DNA of 64,000 nucleotides from Bacillus timonensis (GCA_020171895.1 JAIVAN010000004.1:495155-559154); one strand, 5' to 3'. Counted from the first letter of the stretch, positions 41,818 through 51,718 are shown. A program made the numbers and translations. The notes: generated by a model not told the origin, from the sequence alone.

Positions 41818-43659
41818 TCACTTCATATTCCCCTTATAAAGAAACTGTAAAACAGGATCAAAGTTTTGTTGTTGTTTCGCCTCAAAATAAGTGGTAAATG
41901 GACAGCCTTTTTCCTTAATTCTGGCTTGGATGCTTTCAATTGGAAATTGTTCAATAGAAAGAGAGTCAGTTACTTCATCCCAATAGAGGGGAGTTGCAAC
42001 ATAACCACCCGCGTTCATCCGAACAGAATAAGGCGCAACAATTGTTTTCCCTTCCGCATGCTGAAGATAATCGACATACAATCTGTTTCCGCGATTTTTC
42101 TTTAGACGTTCTGTTGTAAAATATTGTGGTTCACTCGTCGTGAGATAGTTTGCGATAAATTCAGTAAATACTCGTGTTTGATCATAGCTATACGTATTAT
42201 CTGGTAATGGGATATAAATCTGAAGGCCTTTATTTCCTGACGTTTTAATAAATGAAATGAGTTTTAATCCATCAAACACTTCTTTTAATATAAGCGCTGC
42301 GCGAATGGCTAAGTGGAAATCATCTCTTGAAGGTGGGTCTAAGTCAAAGACAATTTCTGAAGCGCCAGTTGAATCAATGGTTTCAAATGGAATATGAAAT
42401 TCAAACGCAAGTTGATTTCCTAGCCATGCAAGAGTGTCGTCGTCATTACAAACGATGTAATTGATGTCTTCATGCTCATGAGTGTGAATATAGTCTGGAG
42501 CATAATCAGGACAGTTTTTTTGGTAAAATGATTCTCCGTATTCCCCATGAGGATAACGAATCACGGTTAATAACCGATTTTTTAAAAATGGAAGGATGTA
42601 TGGTGCTGTAAAAAATAAATAGTTTATGTAATCTTGTTTTGAAAATGCTCGGTCTCTAAAGAGTGGTTTATCCGGATTTGTAATTGCTAATTCATGGGTA
42701 AGTGTAACGGATGATTGGATAAGCTTTTCCCATGTGCAGTCTTTCCAATTCATATCCAAAAGAAATGCAGAGAAGCTAGGCTGTCGTAACTGATCCTTGT
42801 ATAGTTCTAAGAAGAAAAGCTCTACACAAATGCCTGGTGTTACATAGATAAATGCTGCATCTTCATTTTCAGCATTATTTCGAATGACACCAATTAACGC
42901 GTCTCTTTCTACTGGTTGTAAACCATGAGAAAAAAGACCAATTTCAAAATTTGCCCCATCCCTATAGACAGCTACATGAAAAAATCCATTTTTCTTGTCA
43001 TACTTAGTAACAAAAAAAGCGCCTTTTTTTAGATTTTTTATTTTATACCATTGTGACGTTCTTTTGCCATTTTCCCATTTGCTCGTGCTTTTTTTTGCAA
43101 TGACACCTTCTGAATCATTCTCAAGTACCGATTTCCAAATAAGATCGTAATTTTCCTTATATTCTACGTATTGAAGTCGTTGATCTGAATGAGATTGAAC
43201 ATCAGTACTTAATTGCATGTCCTCAAATAAAGCTTTTAACTGTTGTTTCCTTGAAGTGTAAGGTTCATTTGTATACTTTTTCCCTTTTAGCTCTAAAAGG
43301 TCAAACGCCAAAAATGTAGCAGGTAATCTTTTAACGTATTCCTCAATTTTATGGTTATCTTTTAATCTTCCACGGAGTTGAATTTGTTCAAAGTTTGCTT
43401 TTACAGAAGATTCTAAAATACATAACTCCCCATCCAACGTAAGGGGAAGTTCTTTTGCATAAACTGTCATTCGTTGTTTACAAAAAGAGATTACTTCAGG
43501 GAATTGATCATTAAGGAGGTTTCCATTTCTACTAATGATGTTTACGGAATCTTTTTCTAAATAAAGGATTGCTCGAAATCCGTCATACTTGATTTCATAT
43601 ACCCAATCTTCACCTTGGGGTGGCGTATGAATCAACGTTGGCAACATCGGTTTGAACAA
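41818..43659 (-). CDS. ligD: NHEJ DNA ligase D (ligase-polymerase)
   Basis: 613 residues from TTG 43659; AAAGGAGG lies seven bases before it, inside the longer frame that opens at ATG 43677, so the longer start is unlikely. Ligase domain first: EIKYDGFR with the nucleotidyl Lys near residue 24, DGELC, SEGVIAKK, and WYKIKNLKKG. The primase-polymerase domain (about 330-610) has FDLDPPS metal ligands and KTSGNKGLQIYIP. No 3'-phosphoesterase domain, as in B. subtilis LigD. Works with Ku to rejoin double-strand breaks, chiefly in spores. Follows the HAD gene by 20 bases. Confidence 0.95.
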   Translation of the reverse strand: MFKPMLPTLIHTPPQGEDWVYEIKYDGFRAILYLEKDSVNIISRNGNLLNDQFPEVISFCKQRMTVYAKELPLTLDGELCILESSVKANFEQIQLRGRLKDNHKIEEYVKRLPATFLAFDLLELKGKKYTNEPYTSRKQQLKALFEDMQLSTDVQSHSDQRLQYVEYKENYDLIWKSVLENDSEGVIAKKSTSKWENGKRTSQWYKIKNLKKGAFFVTKYDKKNGFFHVAVYRDGANFEIGLFSHGLQPVERDALIGVIRNNAENEDAAFIYVTPGICVELFFLELYKDQLRQPSFSAFLLDMNWKDCTWEKLIQSSVTLTHELAITNPDKPLFRDRAFSKQDYINYLFFTAPYILPFLKNRLLTVIRYPHGEYGESFYQKNCPDYAPDYIHTHEHEDINYIVCNDDDTLAWLGNQLAFEFHIPFETIDSTGASEIVFDLDPPSRDDFHLAIRAALILKEVFDGLKLISFIKTSGNKGLQIYIPLPDNTYSYDQTRVFTEFIANYLTTSEPQYFTTERLKKNRGNRLYVDYLQHAEGKTIVAPYSVRMNAGGYVATPLYWDEVTDSLSIEQFPIESIQARIKEKGCPFTTYFEAKQQQNFDPVLQFLYKGNMK

Positions 43660-43679
43660 GGAAAAACCTCCTTTCATTT

Positions 43680-44210
43680 TTAACTTTCACTACTAGTTAT
43701 CCACTTTGCTGCTTCAAGTAAATTTTCAAACTTATAATCCGCAATATCGTCATATTCCTCATTTCCAACTAAAATTGTTTTCACGCCAGCAGCTTTCCCA
43801 GCTTCAATGTCTACATCTCTATCACCAATCATATAGCTATCAGCAAGAGATATTTGATGCTTTTTAGCTAAATCGGTAATTAAGTTTGGACGAGGTTTTC
43901 GACATTCACAGCCTTCTTTCGGTTTATGAGGACAATAGGCCACTTCATTAATTGTAGCTCCAAATGCTTCTAAGTCCTGTTCCATTTTCTTGTGAACGTC
44001 TTGAAGAGCACTTTCCTTCATAAAGCCAAGGCCAACTCCCCCTTGATTCGTCACAACAAAAATCTCATACCCGTGATCATTCAACAGCTTTATTCCTTCA
44101 CCAACACCAGGCAGTAAATAAAACTGACTAGGTTTATTGACAAATTTCACTCTCTCAGAAAGAACCTCATTAATTACACCATCTCGATCAAGAAAAACAG
44201 CCTTTTTCAC
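43680..44210 (-). CDS. HAD-family phosphatase (GmhB/HisB-N type)
   Basis: 176 residues from GTG 44210 (AGGAGTG upstream). HAD motif I FLDRDGVIN (8-16), motif II VVTNQGGVG, a zinc loop CPHKPKEGCECRKP (about 93-106), and motif IV MIGDRDVDIEAG. The family includes heptose-bisphosphate and histidinol phosphatases and is related to DNA 3'-phosphatases. Its place directly before ligD, which lacks an end-cleaning phosphoesterase domain, suggests a role in preparing DNA ends, but sugar phosphate metabolism is the default reading. Confidence 0.88.
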   Translation of the reverse strand: MKKAVFLDRDGVINEVLSERVKFVNKPSQFYLLPGVGEGIKLLNDHGYEIFVVTNQGGVGLGFMKESALQDVHKKMEQDLEAFGATINEVAYCPHKPKEGCECRKPRPNLITDLAKKHQISLADSYMIGDRDVDIEAGKAAGVKTILVGNEEYDDIADYKFENLLEAAKWITSSES

Positions 44211-44368
44211 TCTTTCACTCCTATCTTTAAGGGGATTAAAACATTGCGATTACTAGGGATAAACGAGGTAGAAGATAAACTAAAATACTGCTAATAAAAA
44301 ATCTCATTATGGCTTTTGACAATGTGTATTAGTCTCTTTTTGGAATGTTGAATTCTTATACATTAGCT

Positions 44369-44499
44369 GTGTTAACCGAAGTGGAAGGACCGAGACTCCT
44401 ACGGGAAATGCGCCGGGCCCCGGACCCCACAGGCCAACGGCCGAGGAGGCTCAAGTGGCGCCCCGTGGAAAGCGAGGTTCCTGCAACGAAGGTTAACAC
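44369..44499 (+). repeat. dispersed GC-rich foldable repeat, copy 2
   Basis: Ends GTGTTAACC/GGTTAACAC. Nearly identical to copy 4, including about 25 bases to the left (ATGTTGAATTCTTATACATT). Apical hairpin GGCC-AAC-GGCC. It separates ku from the HAD/ligD pair; the 329-base gap holds no gene. Confidence 0.9.
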
Positions 44500-44539
44500 C
44501 CCAGGTATAGTGTCCAACATATTTTAGTTAGCTATTAAA

Positions 44540-45427
44540 TTAAGACCCAACCTTTTTCCGTGTTGTTCGCGTTTTTGGTTTTGTTGATGCTGCAGGTTTT
44601 TCAGCAGTTTTAGCACTTGCTTTCTTACTCTTCACCTCTGTCGGATTTTCTTTAGGTTTTGTTTTCTCAATACTTGCTTGTAGGGCACTCATTAAATCCA
44701 CTACATTTGTGCGAGGTGCATCCGGAATCGTTGCAGTACCTTCGTTATTATTAATTTTTGCTTGAATTAACTCCATCAAAGCCGTCCTATATTCATCTGT
44801 ATATTTCTCAGGCTCGAAAGTGGTCGTTAACTGATCAATTAGCATAATAGCTGTATTTAATTCCTTATCATTAATCTCAACATTTTCAGGAACACCAGGT
44901 ACATCCTTCACACTACGCACTTCATCTGGATAATGAATGGTCTCCATAACAAGACTATTCTCATAGACCCGAATGATCGCCATATGCTGCTTCGAACGAA
45001 TCGTGATTTCTGCAATCCCAATCTTTCCTGATTTAACAAGTGCTTCTCTTAGAAGAGCATATGCTTTACTTCCATTTTCACCAGGACCCATAAAATAAGA
45101 CCGGTTGAAATAAACAGGATCAATGTCTTCTAATTTTACAAAATCAATAATCTCAACACTTTTATCCTCATGGTCGTCTTTTAATTCTTTTAATTCTTCC
45201 TCATTTAAAATAACGAATTTGCCTTTTACATATTCATAGCCTTTTACAAGATCATCTTGACCTACTTCTTTTTCGCAGTTTGGACATTTCTTTTCATATT
45301 GAATTGGTGTATGACATTCTTTATGAAGTGTACGAAGTTTAATATCACGGTCTTCTGTAGCTGAAAATAGCTTAATTGGAATATTCACTAATCCAAAGCT
45401 AATCGAACCCTTCCACATTGTATGCAT
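44540..45427 (-). CDS. ku: NHEJ DNA end-binding protein Ku
   Basis: 295 residues from ATG 45427 (MHTMWKGSISFGLVNIPIKL, the standard bacterial Ku start). The Ku core spans residues 5-245, with CPNCEKEV near 48 as part of the conserved N-terminal region and GYEYVKGKFVIL after it. The C-terminal tail (about 255-295) is rich in Lys, Thr and Pro, as in Ku proteins that bind DNA through basic tails. Homodimeric rings thread onto broken ends and recruit LigD. Separate transcript from ligD is likely because repeat copy 2 intervenes. Confidence 0.95.
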   Translation of the reverse strand: MHTMWKGSISFGLVNIPIKLFSATEDRDIKLRTLHKECHTPIQYEKKCPNCEKEVGQDDLVKGYEYVKGKFVILNEEELKELKDDHEDKSVEIIDFVKLEDIDPVYFNRSYFMGPGENGSKAYALLREALVKSGKIGIAEITIRSKQHMAIIRVYENSLVMETIHYPDEVRSVKDVPGVPENVEINDKELNTAIMLIDQLTTTFEPEKYTDEYRTALMELIQAKINNNEGTATIPDAPRTNVVDLMSALQASIEKTKPKENPTEVKSKKASAKTAEKPAASTKPKTRTTRKKVGS

Positions 45428-45571
45428 GCTTATCACACTTTCTTCTTATTTGTTAGTAGTAGCATGACCGATTTGACACACAAACATAATGGAAATGTTA
45501 CCCTTAACCTTTACTTTTCAGAATAGTTTGACTAAACTAAGAAAAATGCTACTGACAAATGGGGTGTAATA

Positions 45572-46666
45572 ATGAAAAACACATACCTGATTACAGGATT
45601 TCCAGGCTTCATTTCAACAGAAATGATAAAAGCACTAATTGAAAAGAAAATTGCTAAGCAGATATATGTCCTAGTACTACCAGGAATGCTAGAGAAAGCA
45701 AGGACAAGTATAAATGAAATAAATGATTATCATCAATTAGATCCAACAACCATTTCAATGATTGTTGGAGATATTACAAAGGATGATCTTGGAATAAGTC
45801 TGCAGGTGAAAAATGAGTTAAGCGCGTCCGTTACACATGTTCTTCATTTAGCTGCAATCTATGATTTGGCTGTACCAAGGGAAATAGCATACAAAGTGAA
45901 CGTGGAAGGAACGAAAAACGTCAATTCCTTAATACTTTCCCTTCCCTCATTAAAGAGGTATATTTACTTTAGTACTGCTTATGTAGCGGGTAACCGAACA
46001 GGCACTCTTTATGAGAATGAATTAGTGATGCCCCAAAGTTTTAAAAACCACTATGAACAAACAAAGTATGAAGCAGAAAAGCTTGTTCGTGAAATAGCGG
46101 AAACAATTCCTACAACGATTATTCGTCCAGGCATAGTAAAGGGACATTCTAAGACAGGTGAAACAAACAAGTTTGACGGACCATACTTTATGCTTAATTT
46201 TCTAGAACGTTTAAAATTTTCGCCCGTTATTCCCTTTATTGGAAAAGGAAATGTGAAAGTGCAGTTGGTGCCGATTGATTATATCATTGCAGCAACGATT
46301 TTTTTAGGTCATAACGAGATAGGAGTAAATAAAACATATCACTTAACAGATCCTTCACCGTATACAGTTCGAGAGGTGTATAAATGGATAACGGAAGCCC
46401 ATCTTCATAAAATACCGAGAGGGACGGTTCCTGTATCATTTGTAAAACTATTATTAAGTTTTCAGTTGATTAGAAAGTTGTTTCATATAGAAAAAGAAGC
46501 ATTGGATTATTTCACTTGGGATGCTCAATTTGATTCAACAAATGCGCAAAAAGATTTGGAAAAAGCCAACATTACATGTCCTGATCTTAAACAAACGATA
46601 AAACCGATGGTAACATACTACTTAGAAAATAAGCATAATCGAAGTAAGCATGTTTCTATTCGTTAA
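45572..46666 (+). CDS. NAD(P)-binding thioester/fatty-acyl reductase-like protein
   Basis: 364 residues with an extended SDR fold: YLITGFPGFISTEM (1-18) is the dinucleotide site, HLAAIYDLAVP, FSTAYVAG, the Tyr-x-x-x-Lys pair in YEQTKYEAEK (about 170) and TTIIRPGIVKG. This is the NAD_binding_4 group of acyl-CoA and thioester reductases. 15 bases later comes an aldehyde dehydrogenase, so the pair may interconvert acyl thioester, aldehyde and acid. The weak site GGGGTG lies before ATG 45572. Confidence 0.82.
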   Translation: MKNTYLITGFPGFISTEMIKALIEKKIAKQIYVLVLPGMLEKARTSINEINDYHQLDPTTISMIVGDITKDDLGISLQVKNELSASVTHVLHLAAIYDLAVPREIAYKVNVEGTKNVNSLILSLPSLKRYIYFSTAYVAGNRTGTLYENELVMPQSFKNHYEQTKYEAEKLVREIAETIPTTIIRPGIVKGHSKTGETNKFDGPYFMLNFLERLKFSPVIPFIGKGNVKVQLVPIDYIIAATIFLGHNEIGVNKTYHLTDPSPYTVREVYKWITEAHLHKIPRGTVPVSFVKLLLSFQLIRKLFHIEKEALDYFTWDAQFDSTNAQKDLEKANITCPDLKQTIKPMVTYYLENKHNRSKHVSIR

Positions 46667-46681
46667 TAGGAAGGTGTAAAA

Positions 46682-48241
46682 ATGAATAGTGTAACTGAAG
46701 GTAAAGTGCTAGAAGTAATTTGTCCTGCTACAGGTGAAGTCATTGCGACCATTGATGAAACACCGATTGAAGAAGTAGAAAAAATGTATGAAAATGCTAG
46801 GGAGGCATTCTTGTCCTGGTCTGCCCTGTCCATAAAACAACGAATAGGCTATCTTGTTAAGTTAAGAGAATATATGGTCGATCATATGGATGAAATCAGT
46901 GAAACGGTTTCAAAAGATACTGGCAAAGTAAAAGTTGAAGCACTGATTGCAGATGTGATGACGACGTTAGATGCCATTTCACATATAGAGAAGCACGCAG
47001 AGAAAGTGTTAAGCCCTCAAAGAGTTGCTACACCCATTCTTTTATTTGGAAAAAAATCTTATATCGAATACATGCCACGTGGGGTAGTTCTCGTTATCTC
47101 ACCTTGGAATTATCCACTTCAGCTTTCAATGGTTCCTATGATTAGTGCATTAATCGGGGGAAATACAGTTATTTTAAAACCGTCAGAAGTTACACCTCTA
47201 GTTGGAAAATGCATTGAGGAGCTATTTGAGAAAGCTGGTTTCCCTAAACATGTTGTACAAGTGGCCCATGGGGGAAAGGAACTTGGAGCAGCATTAACGT
47301 CAAAGAAGCCGGATTATATTTTCTTTACGGGTTCTGTTAGGACAGGAAAGATCATTCAAGCTCAAGCGGCAAAGGATCTTATACCGACTACGCTTGAATT
47401 AGGTGGGAAAGATCCTGCAATTGTGTTTGCTGATGCTAATCTTGCACGTGCAGCAAAAGGTGTTGTGTGGGGGGCTTTCACAAATAGTGGTCAGGTTTGT
47501 ATGAGTTCAGAACGATTGTACGTTGAAGTAGCAGTGTACCATGAATTTATTTCGCTTTTAAAGGAAGAAGTTGCTAATTTGAAACAAGGTACAAGTCATG
47601 ATGATGACATTGGATCTATGACTTTTCCAGGTCAGTTAACGATCATTGAGCAACAATTAAAGAGTGCAATTTCAGAAGGTGCGTCGCTCGTAACAGGTGA
47701 GGATCCGAAACATTGGGAGACAAAAAAAGGATGGTTTATTCCTCCTACAATCATCACGAATGTAACGAATGAGATGGAGATAGTGCAAGAGGAGTCTTTT
47801 GGGCCGATTTTGCCAGTGATTCCGTTTGAAACAGAGGATGAAGCGATAAGATTAGCAAACGATTCAGTGTACGGCCTGAATGCAAGTGTGTGGAGTTTAG
47901 ATATCGCAAAAGCAAGAAGAGTAGCTTCAAAACTCGTTTCTGGGAATGTCGTAGTTAATGATGTCATGGTTACGGTTGGAAATCACGGCCTACCTTTTGG
48001 TGGTACAAAACAGAGTGGAGTAGGTCGTTACCATGGAGAACAGGGTTTACGCATCTTCTGTCATGAAAAAGCAATCATGGTTGACAACGGAAATTCGACG
48101 ACTGAAATCCAATGGTATCCTTACAAAAATAAATACAATCTATTTCTCAACCTTTTTAAAGGCTTATTTGGAAAAAAGAAAGATTGGAAGATGGTGTCTA
48201 AATACTATCTCAAACTGAAGAAAATGGATAAAAAATCATAA
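46682..48241 (+). CDS. aldehyde dehydrogenase (long-chain/fatty-aldehyde type)
   Basis: 519 residues. ALDH landmarks: ISPWNYPLQL and KPSEVTPL (cofactor binding), FTGSVRTGKII, catalytic Glu in LELGGKD, catalytic Cys in GQVCMSSER, EESFGPILPVIPF and NHGLPFGGTKQSGVG. The tail of about 45 residues is basic and hydrophobic (LFLNLFKGLFGKKKDWK), which suits membrane contact as in fatty-aldehyde enzymes. AGGAAGGTG precedes ATG 46682. Cotranscribed with the reductase. Confidence 0.9.
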   Translation: MNSVTEGKVLEVICPATGEVIATIDETPIEEVEKMYENAREAFLSWSALSIKQRIGYLVKLREYMVDHMDEISETVSKDTGKVKVEALIADVMTTLDAISHIEKHAEKVLSPQRVATPILLFGKKSYIEYMPRGVVLVISPWNYPLQLSMVPMISALIGGNTVILKPSEVTPLVGKCIEELFEKAGFPKHVVQVAHGGKELGAALTSKKPDYIFFTGSVRTGKIIQAQAAKDLIPTTLELGGKDPAIVFADANLARAAKGVVWGAFTNSGQVCMSSERLYVEVAVYHEFISLLKEEVANLKQGTSHDDDIGSMTFPGQLTIIEQQLKSAISEGASLVTGEDPKHWETKKGWFIPPTIITNVTNEMEIVQEESFGPILPVIPFETEDEAIRLANDSVYGLNASVWSLDIAKARRVASKLVSGNVVVNDVMVTVGNHGLPFGGTKQSGVGRYHGEQGLRIFCHEKAIMVDNGNSTTEIQWYPYKNKYNLFLNLFKGLFGKKKDWKMVSKYYLKLKKMDKKS

Positions 48242-48244
48242 TGA

Positions 48245-48279
48245 AAATGGGCGACCACTAAGTTGTGGCCGCCCATTTA
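48245..48279. terminator. bidirectional terminator between aldehyde dehydrogenase and tatA
   Basis: AAATGGGCGACCAC/GTGGCCGCCCATTT (one mismatch), loop TAAGTT, A and T runs at the ends. Confidence 0.85.
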
Positions 48280-48298
48280 TTGCTTTTATAGTTTATTC

Positions 48299-48460
48299 TT
48301 ACTTATTCGAATCTGTATCTTCTATAATTCCCTTTGTCGCTTGCTTAAATTCTTTTAAAGAAGAGCCTAAAGCTTTTCCGAGTTCTGGTAATTTTTTTGG
48401 TCCGAAAATAAGAAGTGCTGCGAATGCGATTAGAAGTAATTCTCCTGTACCGATATTCAT
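48299..48460 (-). CDS. tatA: Sec-independent translocase subunit TatA
   Basis: 53 residues: [31 protein letters not shown] is the single membrane helix, the [10 protein letters not shown] hinge and the amphipathic helix of TatA, with an acidic end. AGGAGAG lies seven bases before ATG 48460. It is 13 bases behind uppP on the same strand. No tatC is in the window, so TatC would come from another locus. Confidence 0.9.
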   Translation of the reverse strand: MNIGTGELLLIAFAALLIFGPKKLPELGKALGSSLKEFKQATKGIIEDTDSNK

Positions 48461-48473
48461 AATGTAATCTCTC

Positions 48474-49253
48474 CTAAAAGATATTTAATGTTTGAAGAAT
48501 GATAATGCTTCCACCTAACACCCATACGTAAACCGCAAAGATTTTTAATGAGCGTGTTTTGACAAAGTTAATCATAAATTTAACGGCGATATAGCCAAAA
48601 ATACCGGAAGCAATCGTTGCAAGAAGTAATGATGTTAAAGAAATATCACTATGTTCACCTGATACAAGTGAAGACGATTGTAGAAGGATCGCACCAAAAA
48701 TGGCTGGAAGTGATAGTAAAAATGAAAAGTAGGCAGCAGTTTCCTTTTCAATTTTACGAAGTAACGCACCGACTATGGTCAAGCCAGATCTTGAAATCGC
48801 AGGGAAAATCGCTAACGCTTGAAATGATCCTATCACAAATGAATCTGTTAAGGTAATTTGATCAAGTTTTTTTGAGCCTTTTTTAATGGAATCTGCAAAC
48901 CATAAAAATCCACCTGTAATTAAAAACTCCCAACCTATTGTTGCACCAGTTGTTGAAATTTCCTCAAAATAGTCACTAAACAATAATCCAGCTGCTACTG
49001 CTGGAAGTGTACCTATCATTAGTAACAATGTTAATTTACTAAACGGGTTTTTTATTACTTTTAAAATTATATCCCTATAGAAAATGACGAGTGCAATGAA
49101 TGTACCAATATGCAGCATCGTATCTAGAAATAGGCCAGCTTCGTTTAAGCCAAACAGGTTACGCCCTAAATACAAATGTCCTGTACTACTAATCGGTAAA
49201 AACTCAGTTAAGCCTTGTATAATCCCTAAAATAATGGCTTCTAACCAATCCAT
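48474..49253 (-). CDS. uppP: undecaprenyl-diphosphatase UppP/BacA
   Basis: 259 residues and about eight membrane segments. Catalytic motifs [15 protein letters not shown] (about 14-28) and [13 protein letters not shown] (about 147-159) are intact. The enzyme recycles the cell-wall carrier lipid and gives bacitracin tolerance. AGGAGAG precedes ATG 49253. It forms a minus-strand pair with tatA; the DedA gene at 51074 may act on the same lipid carrier. Confidence 0.95.
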   Translation of the reverse strand: MDWLEAIILGIIQGLTEFLPISSTGHLYLGRNLFGLNEAGLFLDTMLHIGTFIALVIFYRDIILKVIKNPFSKLTLLLMIGTLPAVAAGLLFSDYFEEISTTGATIGWEFLITGGFLWFADSIKKGSKKLDQITLTDSFVIGSFQALAIFPAISRSGLTIVGALLRKIEKETAAYFSFLLSLPAIFGAILLQSSSLVSGEHSDISLTSLLLATIASGIFGYIAVKFMINFVKTRSLKIFAVYVWVLGGSIIILQTLNIF

Positions 49254-49458
49254 GAGTAATCTCTCCTAAGAAAATGTTATGCATAATGACATTATCATAC
49301 TGCCAACCAAATCGTTTGAAAAGAAAAATTTTATGTCTTTTAAATAGTTTCAAAACTCTAAAAAATACAGTGGTTTTTATAAAAAAAAAACTTTACTAAA
49401 CATATGAATGAGAGTAATATACTCGTCAGAGTTATTTCAAAAAGAAGGTGTGTTTCTT

Positions 49459-50778
49459 TTGAGGTTTTATAATGTGAAAATTAGTGCACCGCATTTCTTA
49501 ATTTTAACTTTCTTAACCTTTATGGTAATAGGGACGCTTCTGTTGAAACTTCCTATTGCTACCCATGATTCGATTACTTGGGTCAATGCACTATTTACAG
49601 TTACTTCTGCATTGACAGTAACAGGGCTAACAGCGGTAGATACACCTTCTACGTTCACAACATTTGGTGAGTTAGTTTTATTATCTCTCATTCAATTAGG
49701 TGGGCTTGGGATCATGTCCTTTGCTGTACTTATTTTTATGATGCTTGGCAAAAAAATAGGACTAAAAGAAAGATTAGTGCTTCAACAAGCGTTAAACACA
49801 ACAAGTGTTGGAGGAATTATTAGACTAGCGAAAAGTTTATTTATTTTTTCTTTTACGATTGAGCTGATTGCCATGTGTTTATTAGCGACGAGGTGGGTAC
49901 CTGAATTTGGATGGAAGCAAGGATTTTACATTAGTTTCTTTCATTCTATCTCGGCTTTCAATAACGCAGGATTCTCATTGTTCTCAAATAATCTGATGAA
50001 TTACGTAGGAGACCCAGTTATCAATATCATCATTTCACTGCTTTTTGTAACTGGCGGAATCGGTTTTACCGTTTTAATGGATATGTGGCAAAAAAGGACG
50101 TTCAAAAAGCTAAGCTTGCACTCAAAATTAATGATTATCGGTACTTTTATTATAAATATGATTGCCATGCTCTTCTTCTTTTTAGCTGAGTTCAACAATG
50201 CGGGTACAATTGGAGAACTTTCAATTTTTGAAAAGCTCTGGGCATCTTTCTTCCAAGCAGGTACTTTAAGAACTGCTGGCTTTAATTCAATTGATATAGG
50301 GAATATTTCAGATTTTACTGCATTATTAATGATATTACTCATGTTTATTGGGGCAGGCAGTGCTTCTACAGGAGGAGGAATAAAATTAACAACGTTTATC
50401 ATTATTTTTCTAGCAGTCGTAACGTTTTTTCGAGGGAAGAAAAGTATCGTCGTATATAGAAGAACGATTAAAGATGAAATGATCATTAAGGCACTCGCCA
50501 TTTCGATGATGAGTATAACAGTTATCTTTCTCTCAATAATGGTTCTTGCATTTTTTGAGGAAGCTCCCCTTATGCTTATCGCATTTGAAGTTGTATCAGC
50601 CTTCGGAACAGTAGGGTTGTCGATGAATTTCACACCTCACTTAACGACATTAGGTAAACTTGTGATCACTTTTATGATGTTTTTTGGAAAAATAGGTTCA
50701 CTTACATTGGCATATTCACTAGCCAAACCAGACCGAACAAAAATAAAATATCCAAGTGAAGACATCCTCGCAGGATAA
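49459..50778 (+). CDS. ktrB: KtrB-type potassium transporter subunit
   Basis: 439 residues from TTG 49459 (AAGGTG eight bases before). Four M1-P-M2 repeats with filter glycines: TVTGLTAVD (about 60), AFNNAGFSLF (about 175), LRTAGFNSID (about 288), FGTVGLSMN (about 393). An ATP- or c-di-AMP-binding RCK partner (KtrA/KtrC) is needed for gating and is not in this window. A second, related transporter lies at 59027. Confidence 0.92.
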   Translation: MRFYNVKISAPHFLILTFLTFMVIGTLLLKLPIATHDSITWVNALFTVTSALTVTGLTAVDTPSTFTTFGELVLLSLIQLGGLGIMSFAVLIFMMLGKKIGLKERLVLQQALNTTSVGGIIRLAKSLFIFSFTIELIAMCLLATRWVPEFGWKQGFYISFFHSISAFNNAGFSLFSNNLMNYVGDPVINIIISLLFVTGGIGFTVLMDMWQKRTFKKLSLHSKLMIIGTFIINMIAMLFFFLAEFNNAGTIGELSIFEKLWASFFQAGTLRTAGFNSIDIGNISDFTALLMILLMFIGAGSASTGGGIKLTTFIIIFLAVVTFFRGKKSIVVYRRTIKDEMIIKALAISMMSITVIFLSIMVLAFFEEAPLMLIAFEVVSAFGTVGLSMNFTPHLTTLGKLVITFMMFFGKIGSLTLAYSLAKPDRTKIKYPSEDILAG

Positions 50779-50892
50779 AATGTAATGCAAGGTTTTATAA
50801 CAAAAGAAATCTTCAATGCAAATATGGTGATTTAGCACCAGGGCACATGAAAATAGGTTGTGATATTGAATGTTGCATCCTAGTATTCATAC

Positions 50893-51018
50893 GTGTTTTA
50901 TTCGTAGTGGAAGGAACCGAGACTCCAGCGGGAAATGCGCTGGACTGGAGACCCCACAGGCGACGAGGCTCCAGGAGCGCCAAGTGGAGAGCGAGGTTCC
51001 TGCAACGAAGCTTAACAC
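50893..51018 (+). repeat. dispersed GC-rich foldable repeat, copy 3
   Basis: Diverged left end (GTGTTTTATTCG), right end CTTAACAC. GGAACC near the left end pairs with GGTTCC near the right, and CTGGAG with CTCCAG, where copy 1 has CTTGAG with CTCAAG. It fills most of the 295-base gap before the DedA gene. Confidence 0.88.
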
Positions 51019-51073
51019 CCCTTTTTCAGTCTCGTTTTTTTATATTAAATCACACAGATAGTTGGTGAAAAAA

Positions 51074-51718
51074 ATGGAACATTTAATCTTACAATTTGTT
51101 GAATTTCTAAAATCATTTTCATATTTAGGCGTTATGCTCGCCTTAACATTCGAATTTGTTCCCGCAGAATTAGTATTACCACTAGCAGGTTACTGGGTAT
51201 TCCAAGGTGATATGAATCTATGGTTAGTCGTATTGGCTGGAACAATAGGTGGCACATTCGGTCCATTAACCCTCTATGCTCTAGGCCGCTACGGAGGAAG
51301 ACCATTTATTTTAAAATACGGGAAATACTTCTTTATCCGTGAAAAACAATTAGAAAAAGCAGATGAATTCTTTGAAAAACATGGCGCAAAAGTAGCGTTT
51401 ACGGCAAGGTTTTTACCAGGTGTACGTACATTAATTTCAATTCCATGTGGAATGGCAAAAATGAATGTATGGATCTTTAGTTTGTATACGTTTATTGCGA
51501 TGCTACCAATCACGTTTATGTATGTTTACCTAGGATATAAGATGGGACCAAGATGGAAGGAAGTTGGTTCACTTGCCAACGAATACTTAATACCAATTGG
51601 TGCGGCTATTCTTATTCTATCAATTAGTTATTACTTCATAAAAAAATTCATCTTTCAACCAAAGCAAATCACATCACTATCTTTCAAGGGGTTTGTTTCA
51701 AAAACTTATAAAAAATAA
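51074..51718 (+). CDS. DedA-family membrane protein
   Basis: 214 residues with the DedA signature: FEFVPAELVLPLAGYWV (acidic pair and re-entrant loop, about 25-42), GTFGPLTLYALGRYGG, FFEKHGAKVAFTARFLPGVRTLISIPCGMAKM (conserved F-x-x-R-x-x-P-G-x-R). Some members (UptA) flip undecaprenyl phosphate, which would link it to uppP nearby; others act on other lipids. ATG 51074 is chosen, GTG 51065 is possible. Confidence 0.88.
   Translation: MEHLILQFVEFLKSFSYLGVMLALTFEFVPAELVLPLAGYWVFQGDMNLWLVVLAGTIGGTFGPLTLYALGRYGGRPFILKYGKYFFIREKQLEKADEFFEKHGAKVAFTARFLPGVRTLISIPCGMAKMNVWIFSLYTFIAMLPITFMYVYLGYKMGPRWKEVGSLANEYLIPIGAAILILSISYYFIKKFIFQPKQITSLSFKGFVSKTYKK

Noticed and set aside
44345..44527. 60-codon ORF, and similar ORFs at 50847-51068 and 60470-60712
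   Set aside because: They are translations of the dispersed repeat copies, share sequence only through it and lack ribosome binding sites.
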